A DNA stretch of 8,929 nucleotides, from positions 1 to 8,929 of the forward strand of contig JAHFVB010000177.1 in NCBI GenBank assembly GCA_023264755.1, written 5' to 3'. The stretch's first letter is position 1. Each line of letters opens with the position of its first letter. Of the stretch, positions 1 to 5,780 are shown one piece after another. Below the pieces are notes generated by a model. It was not told the DNA's origin. It made no database searches and was given only the letters and a program-made list of their open reading frames with translations. Origin of the DNA: Mycobacterium sp. (GTDB lineage: Bacteria; Actinomycetota; Actinomycetes; Mycobacteriales; Mycobacteriaceae). The position numbers were made by a program, and so were the translations under genes.

Positions 1-684
1 GACCCGGTCAGCGGACACGAGATCGTCGCCAAGGACGGGCGCTACGGCCCATACGTGACCGAGATCCTGCCCGCGCCGCCCGAGGAGCCCGAGGACGGGG
101 CGCCGGCCAAGAAGGCCAAGAAGCCGACCGGACCCAAGCCGCGCACCGGTTCGCTGCTGCGCACCATGGACCTGGAGACGATCACCCTCGACGATGCGCT
201 CAAGCTGCTGTCGCTGCCGCGGGTGGTCGGCGTCGACCCGGCCAACGGCGAGGAAATCACCGCCCAGAACGGCCGCTACGGTCCGTACCTGAAGCGCGGC
301 ACCGACTCTCGCTCGCTGGCCACCGAGGACCAGATGTTCACCATCACCTTGGACGAGGCGCTGAAGATCTACGCCGAGCCCAAGCGTCGCGGTCGGCAGG
401 GGGCGGCCACCCCGCCGCTGCGCGAACTGGGCAACGACCCCGTCTCCGGGGCTCCGATGGTGATCAAGGACGGCCGCTTCGGTCCCTACGTCACCGACGG
501 CGAGACCAATGCCAGCCTGCGCAAGGGCGACGACGTGCTGTCGATCACCGACGCGCGGGCTTCGGAGCTACTCGCCGACCGGCGGGCCCGCGGCCCGGTG
601 AAGAAGAAGGCCCCGGCCAAGAAGGCGCCTGCAAAGAAGGCCGCCAAGAAGGCGCCGGCGAAGAAGGCCGCCAAGAAGGCCTAG
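1..684 (+). CDS. topA: DNA topoisomerase I, C-terminal part (5' end outside window)
   Basis: This is the last 227 residues of type IA DNA topoisomerase I, which relaxes negative supercoils by single-strand passage. The reading frame is open from base 1, so the catalytic N-terminal part lies upstream. Three copies of the actinobacterial C-terminal repeat are visible in fragment numbering: Asp-Pro-x-x-Gly at 1-5, 79-83 and 146-150, each followed by a Gly-Arg-(Tyr/Phe)-Gly-Pro-Tyr motif at 13-18, 91-96 and 158-163. These repeats replace the zinc fingers of enterobacterial enzymes and bind DNA. From about residue 201 to the end the protein is a tail of Lys-Lys-Ala/Pro repeats, typical of mycobacterial TopA; in the family this basic tail aids strand passage and DNA binding. 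The total length in M. tuberculosis is about 934 residues, so roughly the last quarter is seen. No convincing terminator follows the stop codon. Identification is by motif and gene neighbourhood. Confidence 0.95.
   Translation, partial: DPVSGHEIVAKDGRYGPYVTEILPAPPEEPEDGAPAKKAKKPTGPKPRTGSLLRTMDLETITLDDALKLLSLPRVVGVDPANGEEITAQNGRYGPYLKRGTDSRSLATEDQMFTITLDEALKIYAEPKRRGRQGAATPPLRELGNDPVSGAPMVIKDGRFGPYVTDGETNASLRKGDDVLSITDARASELLADRRARGPVKKKAPAKKAPAKKAAKKAPAKKAAKKA
601..681 (+). repeat. Lysine/alanine codon repeat encoding the TopA basic tail
   Basis: The end of topA is a low-complexity run of the 8-base unit AAGAAGGC, alternating with Pro-Ala or Ala codons. It encodes repeated Ala-Lys-Lys units. 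Such a tract can gain or lose units by slippage without changing frame when whole 12- or 15-base blocks are exchanged, so tail length is expected to vary between strains. Confidence 0.8.
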
Positions 685-794
685 TGCGGCTTTCGTGCGT
701 ACCCGTCAGCGAACGTTGTCGGCGCGCACTCGTTACGAATTTGGCGCCATTCTGGGTCCGCGGCATGGATTACGCTGGTCTTCAATTGCGTCGG

Positions 795-800
795 TAGTAT
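795..800 (+). promoter_or_regulatory. Possible -10 element for the three-gene cassette
   Basis: TAGTAT fits the mycobacterial -10 pattern TAnnnT and is the best match between topA and gene A. A transcript would start near base 807 and leave a leader of about 60 bases before the gene A start at 867, which carries its own ribosome-binding site. No good -35 element is seen; TTACGC at 770-775 is weak and 19 bases away. Read-through from topA is an alternative source of transcription. Confidence 0.3.
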
Positions 801-815
801 TCGTTCAGCGAACGA
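801..815. promoter_or_regulatory. Inverted repeat, operator-like, overlapping the predicted start of transcription
   Basis: TCGTTC and GAACGA form 6-base inverted arms around a 3-base centre, directly after the candidate -10 element. The 10-base string TCAGCGAACG inside it also occurs at 706-715, about 99 bases upstream in the same orientation. The position suits a repressor site, but no regulator is known for it. The arms are in the opposite order from the mycobacterial LexA box, so it is not an SOS box. Confidence 0.3.
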
Positions 816-853
816 CTGATGCCGTCGGCGTGTCCAACTGATGGGGCGGACTG

Positions 854-859
854 GGAGGG
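854..859 (+). promoter_or_regulatory. Ribosome-binding site that sets the gene A start
   Basis: GGAGGG lies 7 bases before the ATG at 867. It supports this start over the in-frame ATG at 819, which has no purine-rich site at the right distance. Confidence 0.75.
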
Positions 860-866
860 AGTGCTG

Positions 867-2030
867 ATGACCGTGCCCCCTGCGGGTGGCTGGCAGCAGC
901 CTCGGCCCGACCTCGGCCCAGCGGGTCAGGGGTATCCGGGACCGCAACCGCCCTACCCCGGCGCGGGGGCTCCGCAGCAACCGTACGGCGGGCCTCCGGC
1001 TGGTTCGTGGCCGGCGCAGCCGGGCTACCCGCCCCCGGGGCCGCCGCCCAAGGGCAATCGACTGAAGTGGATCCTCGGTGGCTTGGCCGTGCTGTTGGTC
1101 ATCGGGTTGGCGGTGACGACGACGTTGTTGGTGACGCGGGGCGACAAGTCTCCTACGCCCGGATCGACCAGCGCGCCAAGCGATGTCGCGAGTGCGAATG
1201 ACACGGGGCCGGTGTCGATCATTACGGTTGAGCCGACGTGTACTGCGTACAACACGGTCAACAATGCGGTGGCCGCCGTGCAGAGCAACGGCTGGGGCGA
1301 GAATAGGGCCAGCCTCGGGCCCGTCGCGCAATGGACTTCAGATCAACGTACGCAGGTCGAGGCAGTGGTGGCTGCTTTGCGCAAGAACGCCGATCAGCTT
1401 GTGCCACTTGCCAAACAGACGCCACACCGATTGGTCCGTGAACTGTACGAGCAAATCATCGCCTACGAGCGCGTTTACGTGGACAGCATCGCGAGCTATG
1501 ACCCTCGTGACAATTCACTCGCGGACACATTTGTGAATGCGCAGGTCGCCGCCGTGTCCCTGTGCAATACGATTGAGAACGGATCGGCGGTTCGTGCGAC
1601 GGTGGGTCCGGCTGCGCCACCGACGTCGCCTGCACCAGTGGGTGATCCCGCCAACCCGCAGCGGTTCGTGACCAAATCGGACGCTACTTGTCAGGCATGG
1701 ATCCCGAGGGAAGACAAGTTCGTCGCCGACACCGATGCCTGGAGCAAGTTCGATTCCGGGATCCCCGCCACAAGTTGGTCCCCGGAGCAGCGGGCCGCAA
1801 ATGAGGCGGTGTTTCCGGTGACGGCGGCCTACGCAGATGCAATCGAAAAGGCTGGCCGTTCCAGCGGAAATCCTGTGCTGGAGGACTTTGCAGTTGCTGC
1901 CGCGCTCTACATGCGCGCGTGGGTCGCCGTAGGAACCAATTTCGTGCGGGCGGACGGCTGGCTTGATGCGACGGGCGCTCGATTCGGCAATGTGGTTACG
2001 GGCGCGTGCCAAGCCGTAGGGAGCAGCTAG
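867..2030 (+). CDS. Membrane-anchored protein with proline-rich N-terminus and duplicated two-cysteine domain (gene A)
   Basis: The product is a 387-residue protein of unknown function. Residues 1-63 are cytoplasmic and rich in Pro, Gly, Gln and Tyr. A basic Lys-Gly-Asn-Arg-Leu-Lys stretch precedes one hydrophobic helix at about 69-90, so the remaining 300 residues should lie outside the membrane. This outer part contains two related domains. The first runs from Cys125 to Cys233 and the second from Cys275 to Cys381. Each opens with Thr-Cys, has a Trp-(Thr/Ser)-(Ser/Pro)-x-Gln-Arg motif about 30 residues later, and closes with a Cys about 107 residues after the first, which suggests one disulfide per domain. 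There is no lipobox. The start at 867 is chosen because of its ribosome-binding site and because the paralogue at 4563 begins with the same Val-Pro-Pro-x-Gly-Gly-Trp. The stop is two bases before the next gene, so the two are probably translationally coupled. I do not recognise a named family, and a role with the neighbouring ESX-like protein is inference. Confidence 0.88.
   Translation: MTVPPAGGWQQPRPDLGPAGQGYPGPQPPYPGAGAPQQPYGGPPAGSWPAQPGYPPPGPPPKGNRLKWILGGLAVLLVIGLAVTTTLLVTRGDKSPTPGSTSAPSDVASANDTGPVSIITVEPTCTAYNTVNNAVAAVQSNGWGENRASLGPVAQWTSDQRTQVEAVVAALRKNADQLVPLAKQTPHRLVRELYEQIIAYERVYVDSIASYDPRDNSLADTFVNAQVAAVSLCNTIENGSAVRATVGPAAPPTSPAPVGDPANPQRFVTKSDATCQAWIPREDKFVADTDAWSKFDSGIPATSWSPEQRAANEAVFPVTAAYADAIEKAGRSSGNPVLEDFAVAAALYMRAWVAVGTNFVRADGWLDATGARFGNVVTGACQAVGSS
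2018..2023 (+). promoter_or_regulatory. Ribosome-binding site inside the end of gene A
   Basis: AGGGAG lies within the last codons of gene A, 9 bases before the ATG at 2033. It supports that start. The in-frame GTG at 2006 lies upstream of this site, and the in-frame ATG at 2072 has only AAGGGG at 3 bases, which is too close. The arrangement is typical of translational coupling. Confidence 0.65.
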
Positions 2031-2032
2031 AA

Positions 2033-4468
2033 ATGTCTCTTCCGCGACCGACAGACGGTTACAAGGGGCAAATGACCACGCCCCCCGACGCGTGGCCGGA
2101 CGCCGATGAGGACGCATTGCAGTCGCACGCAGACGACCTAGGGGCAAAACAGACTCAGCTTCAGAAACCGCTCGACAAATGGCGCCTGACTCGCACCCAA
2201 ATCTTCGACGGAAGTACTTGGTTTGGTTCTGCATCGAAGGGCGCATCTGCGGCGGTCGACGCACGTATCAATGCGATGCAGTCCATTGATGACGACTTGA
2301 CCAAGGCCATTGGCTTCTTCCGCAAGGCAAGTGAGATCGTGCGCAACGCAAAGCAGCACATCATCGCTATCTGCAATCAAGCGCAGCAGGAGATCGAAGA
2401 CCTTGCCAATCAGGATTTCCAGGAGGACTCCGATCGGCAAACCGCGATCAAGGCGATCGTGGACGCAGCGCACCAACTGAACACCGCCACTGTGGCTGCT
2501 GCGGCCGCCGCCGTAGGTGCAGGGCAGGAGTTCTCCTTGCCGCCCATACCCGCTCAGATTGGGCCGCCATTGCCGAATCAGGGGGGCGGGGAGAGCGGGC
2601 CCGGCGGACCACTAGGGGTCCGCACTCCAGGGTCTGCTGCGCCGGCCGGCTTCGGAGGGCGTGGCAACGGTGAGACAAAGAACTTGGTCAACCAAACCAC
2701 GCGCCCCTCGGTCGACTCGGACTCGGCGGCCGACAAAGACCAGGGCGGCAGCAAGATGCAGAATGCGGTCAACCAGCCGCCAGCGGCTGGGACCACTCCA
2801 GGCGGCACGCCCGCGCCCGGCAGCGCACCAGGCACGCCGCCTAGCCCTGCAGCATCGCCGCCGCCTCCCGCAGGGCAGCCAGCAAAGACGACGGCTGAGA
2901 GCTCCGGAGTGTCGAATGTGCGCACTCCGGCACCCGCAGTTGGTCCGCAGTTGGGTGGAAGCCCATCGCCGGTGAGTCCGAATCCCTCGCCCGGTATGTC
3001 GAGTCCTGGGCCAGCGGTTGGGCCGAGTCCCAAGACCACTGGCGGAATCGCGCCATCACCGATGAGCAGTCAGGGGCCGTCCGGAACGGCCGGGCCAGGG
3101 CCAAGCACGCCGGGCTCGCCCTCGACTGGCCCAGAAAGCGGGGCCTCGCCCGGTAACCCGGCGGGTGGACATCCACAAGATGCGAATGCCAAGCCGACTG
3201 CTGCGGGTGGGCAGGGTCCGTTGACTCCGGCTCAGCAGCAGGCGGTGCCCGGTGATTTGGCCAAGGGTATGGCCAGTGGTGGTGGTCAGCCGCTGCCGTC
3301 GAACCCGATGGTGTCTCCGGCGTCGGCGGTGAGTATGCCGGTGAATCCTCAGGTGCCCGTCGATGCGCCGCCACCAGCTGCGGCTGGTCCGGGTGCCTCG
3401 GGTTCGGGTGGACTGCCCAGCGGCGGCGGCTTCTCCGGCGGCGGGGGAGGGTCGGCGTCCCCGCCCATGGGCGGGGGTACCCCGGCGATGCCGCCGCCGA
3501 TGCCGCTGGGTCCCCCAGCGACCCCGACTCCGGCCGCACCGCTGGGCAGCGGTGCTCCCGGTGCTGGGGTGGGCGGCGGGCCGGCGGGTCCGAACGTCAG
3601 CCCGGCTTCGACGACCGCCACTGGCGGTGGGGCGATGGCAGCACCGGTGCCGGTGTCGGCCGCGCGGCAGGAACGCGACGCGATCGCCGCCTCGGCGGCG
3701 GCGGGAGCGGCGGCGCGGCGCGGAAAGGGCAACGACCCGTTGACGCTGGCCCGGCGGGTCGCCGCGGCGCTCAACGTCGGGGTGATGGACTTCGGATTCT
3801 TCTGGGTCACCGGGCTGTGCACCGACGGGACCATCGTGGTGGCCAACAGTTACGGGCTGGGCTACATCCCCGAAGGGGTCAACCTGCCCATCCAGATTCA
3901 CCTGGCCACCGCCGATGAGACGATCCCGCCCAGTGAACGGGCCAAGTGGGCGACCTATCCGATGCTGGCCGTCCAAGGGTGGGCCCAAGCGCACGAGCAG
4001 AAGTTGCGTGCGGTGATCGCGACCGAGGCTCAGTTCGCCGACTTCGACCCGGGCACGGCCAAGGTCGTGCTGCGCCCGGATGACATACCCGACACCGGCA
4101 AAATGGAGGGCCGTAGCCGTTTGGAGGTCATCGCCCCCGGAGCAGCAGCCCGGCTGGCGGCCGTCGGGGATGCCGCGCTGGTGGAGTTGCTCCCACCACC
4201 ACCGGCGGACACCCAGGCCCCCACCGATGAATCGGCGATGAAGTGGTTCGAGTTGTGCAAACCGTTGATGAGCACCATGCCCGACCGCGGCGCCGCCCAC
4301 CTACAAGCCTTCGTCGCCTACGCCGAACACGCCCAAGAACTCGCCCTGTACCGCGCCCACATCGCGCCCGACGCCACCACCCAACGCGCCGCGATCGCCG
4401 ACTGGGTCTACTGGCAACACCTCAGCGTGCTCATGACAGACGCCCTCAGCGCCGACGCAGCGGTGTGA
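2033..4468 (+). CDS. ESX-linked protein: WXG-type helical module, Pro/Gly-rich linker, DUF5632/DUF5631-like C-terminus
   Basis: The product is an 811-residue protein in three parts. Residues about 25-165 are predicted long helices with a Trp-Phe-Gly turn at 63-65 followed by Ser-Ala-Ser, which resembles the helix-turn-helix of WXG100, PPE and EspB-type type VII secretion proteins. Residues about 166-542 are a low-complexity linker of Pro, Gly, Ser and Ala. Residues about 543-811 are folded and carry an Asn-Ser-Tyr-Gly-Leu-Gly-Tyr-Ile-Pro-Glu-Gly segment and a second block rich in Trp and helices. This C-terminal part resembles the DUF5632 plus DUF5631 proteins Rv3899c and Rv2082 of M. tuberculosis, which lie near ESX loci or secreted-toxin genes. 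No signal peptide, membrane helix or clear YxxxD/E secretion signal is visible, so secretion, if it occurs, may need a partner. The gene starts two bases after gene A. GC content rises sharply from the 5' to the 3' part. An alternative start is ATG 2072. The family assignment is from memory of motifs and the function is unknown. Confidence 0.85.
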   Translation: MSLPRPTDGYKGQMTTPPDAWPDADEDALQSHADDLGAKQTQLQKPLDKWRLTRTQIFDGSTWFGSASKGASAAVDARINAMQSIDDDLTKAIGFFRKASEIVRNAKQHIIAICNQAQQEIEDLANQDFQEDSDRQTAIKAIVDAAHQLNTATVAAAAAAVGAGQEFSLPPIPAQIGPPLPNQGGGESGPGGPLGVRTPGSAAPAGFGGRGNGETKNLVNQTTRPSVDSDSAADKDQGGSKMQNAVNQPPAAGTTPGGTPAPGSAPGTPPSPAASPPPPAGQPAKTTAESSGVSNVRTPAPAVGPQLGGSPSPVSPNPSPGMSSPGPAVGPSPKTTGGIAPSPMSSQGPSGTAGPGPSTPGSPSTGPESGASPGNPAGGHPQDANAKPTAAGGQGPLTPAQQQAVPGDLAKGMASGGGQPLPSNPMVSPASAVSMPVNPQVPVDAPPPAAAGPGASGSGGLPSGGGFSGGGGGSASPPMGGGTPAMPPPMPLGPPATPTPAAPLGSGAPGAGVGGGPAGPNVSPASTTATGGGAMAAPVPVSAARQERDAIAASAAAGAAARRGKGNDPLTLARRVAAALNVGVMDFGFFWVTGLCTDGTIVVANSYGLGYIPEGVNLPIQIHLATADETIPPSERAKWATYPMLAVQGWAQAHEQKLRAVIATEAQFADFDPGTAKVVLRPDDIPDTGKMEGRSRLEVIAPGAAARLAAVGDAALVELLPPPPADTQAPTDESAMKWFELCKPLMSTMPDRGAAHLQAFVAYAEHAQELALYRAHIAPDATTQRAAIADWVYWQHLSVLMTDALSADAAV
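2528..3659 (+). repeat. Low-complexity Pro/Gly/Ser/Ala linker region of the central gene
   Basis: About 377 codons encode mainly Pro, Gly, Ser and Ala with short recurring motifs such as Gly-Pro-Ser-Pro, Pro-Gly-Ser and runs of Gly near 3420-3450. It is probably disordered and separates the helical N-terminal module from the folded C-terminal module. A long antisense reading frame across it is a by-product of the GC-rich composition. Confidence 0.7.
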
Positions 4469-4548
4469 ATGTAGTGGGCTTCGTGGTTACGTGGCCTTGT
4501 GGCGGGGAAAGCTGAAAGGCCCGGTTGCTGATGGTACCGATGACTACT

Positions 4549-4554
4549 AGGAGG
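4549..4554 (+). promoter_or_regulatory. Strong ribosome-binding site that sets the gene B start
   Basis: AGGAGG is a perfect match to the anti-Shine-Dalgarno core, 8 bases before the ATG at 4563. The in-frame GTG at 4557 is only two bases from the site and is therefore unlikely. Gene A and the central gene have weaker sites, so gene B may be the best translated of the three. Confidence 0.8.
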
Positions 4555-4562
4555 AAGTGTCG

Positions 4563-5720
4563 ATGAGCGTGCCGCCTACCGGTGGTTGGTCGCCGACACC
4601 TCCGCCCGACTCCGGCCACCAGGGACCTTGGTACCCGAACCCTCCTACGCAGCAACCGGATCCCGGTCCGCTGGGTCCGTGGCCTCCGCAGCAGGGCTAC
4701 CCGTCGCCGGCGCCGCCGAGAAGCGATCGCGTCAAGTGGTTGCTTGTGGGCGTTGTCCTGGTTCTGGTGGTCGGAATTGCGGTCACCACCACGTTGCTCC
4801 TTAGGAGCGATGAAACGGGTGGCAACGGAACCGCAACTGCAAAGCCTGGATCATCAAGTGCACCAAGTGATATCGCCAGTGCAAACGACACTGGGCCGGT
4901 CTCCATCATCACCGTTGAGCCTACCTGCAGCGCCTACTACGCGATCAACAACGTGGTGGCCGACGCCCAGGAGAAGGGCTGGGGCAATGACCGTAACTCG
5001 CTCGGCCCGGCATCGCAATGGACACCGGAACAGCGCACGCACATCGAGTTGGCCAGCGATGCGATGCGCAGGGCGGCCGATCAATTGGTGCCGTTGGCCA
5101 AGCAGACACCGCACCGGGTGGTTCGCGAGCTATACGAACAACTCATTGCCTACTGGCGTGCCTACGTGGCCGCAGTGCCTACCTACACCCCTAATGACAA
5201 TTACCTTGCCGACGCAACGGTGAATGCATCGTTCGTTATCACGGCACTGTGCAACGCAATTACCTACGGATCAGCACCCCTAGTGACGGGTGTCGCCCCA
5301 GTTTCTGCGCCCACAGCACCCAGATCTACGGATGACCCCGCCAACCCCAAGCGGTTCATCACCGTCGCAGATTCCCTCTGCAAAGACTGGGTTGACCGTC
5401 AAGCGAAATTCGCCGCCGACTCCACGGACTGGGAGAAGATTCCCCCGGGAACACCAGGCTCACAGTGGACGCCGGAAGAACGAGCGGCCAATGAAGCGGT
5501 GTTCCCAATCATGCTGGACTATGCGGACGCGACCGAGAAGGCAGGACGGTCAAGCGGAAACCCGGTTCTAGAGGATTTTGCCGTGGCGGCGGCCATCTAC
5601 TTGCGAGCGTTGGTGGCGGTCGGTACGAACTACGTGGAAGCCGACGGTTGGTTAGCGACCACGGCCCTCCGCCTCGTCAGTTTCGTCTCGAATGCGTGCA
5701 GATTCGTGGGGACTAAGTGA
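4563..5720 (+). CDS. Paralogue of gene A: membrane-anchored duplicated two-cysteine-domain protein (gene B)
   Basis: This 385-residue protein has the same plan as the product of 867-2030. It has a Pro-rich cytoplasmic tail (1-52), basic residues before one membrane helix at about 58-80, and an outer part with two domains bounded by Cys122/Cys230 and Cys273/Cys379. The spacings of 108 and 106 residues equal those in gene A. Long stretches match gene A, including Thr-Gly-Pro-Val-Ser-Ile-Ile-Thr-Val-Glu-Pro-Thr-Cys at 110-122, Gln-Leu-Val-Pro-Leu-Ala-Lys-Gln-Thr-Pro-His-Arg at 174-185 and a block around 326-344. The Pro-rich tail and the linker after the membrane helix have diverged, except for the first nine residues. 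The gene follows the central gene after a 94-base gap and may share its transcript. It ends 60 bases from the convergent cyclase gene. Function is unknown; a paired role with gene A is inferred from order and conservation. Confidence 0.88.
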   Translation: MSVPPTGGWSPTPPPDSGHQGPWYPNPPTQQPDPGPLGPWPPQQGYPSPAPPRSDRVKWLLVGVVLVLVVGIAVTTTLLLRSDETGGNGTATAKPGSSSAPSDIASANDTGPVSIITVEPTCSAYYAINNVVADAQEKGWGNDRNSLGPASQWTPEQRTHIELASDAMRRAADQLVPLAKQTPHRVVRELYEQLIAYWRAYVAAVPTYTPNDNYLADATVNASFVITALCNAITYGSAPLVTGVAPVSAPTAPRSTDDPANPKRFITVADSLCKDWVDRQAKFAADSTDWEKIPPGTPGSQWTPEERAANEAVFPIMLDYADATEKAGRSSGNPVLEDFAVAAAIYLRALVAVGTNYVEADGWLATTALRLVSFVSNACRFVGTK

Positions 5721-5780
5721 CCGCCTCTCGCTCCCTGCGAAACGCGTGATGAAGAACCGCCGGGCGCGTGCATTACAGGA

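Noticed and set aside
801..815. SOS (LexA) box before gene A
   Set aside because: The mycobacterial LexA site is GAAC-N4-GTTC. Here the order is GTTC-N3-GAAC, so it does not match.
819..866. Longer start for gene A at ATG 819
   Set aside because: No ribosome-binding site, and the extra 16 residues have no match in paralogue B. ATG 867 has GGAGGG at 7 bases.
1071..1139. Lipoprotein signal in genes A and B
   Set aside because: The hydrophobic helix is not followed by a cysteine in a lipobox, and it is preceded by a tail of more than 50 residues. A single-pass membrane anchor fits better.
2006..2032. Longer start for the central gene at GTG 2006
   Set aside because: The ribosome-binding site at 2018-2023 lies downstream of this GTG and is correctly spaced for ATG 2033.
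3056..4300. Long antisense reading frame (414 codons) opposite the central gene
   Set aside because: Its translation is a low-complexity Arg/Gly/His-rich sequence produced by GC-rich codons on the other strand, with no domain and no ribosome-binding site.
4525..4553. Separate promoter before gene B (TTGCTG with TAGGAG or TACTAG)
   Set aside because: At 17-base spacing the -10 would be TAGGAG, which lacks the final T and overlaps the ribosome-binding site; TACTAG gives a 14-base spacer. Co-transcription is simpler.
4557..4562. GTG 4557 as the start of gene B
   Set aside because: It is two bases from AGGAGG. ATG 4563 is 8 bases away and aligns with the start of gene A.
5742..5769. Terminator between the convergent gene B and cyclase genes
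   Set aside because: Only a 5-base stem (ACGCG/CGCGT) with an 18-base loop and no T-tract can be drawn, which is within chance for GC-rich DNA.
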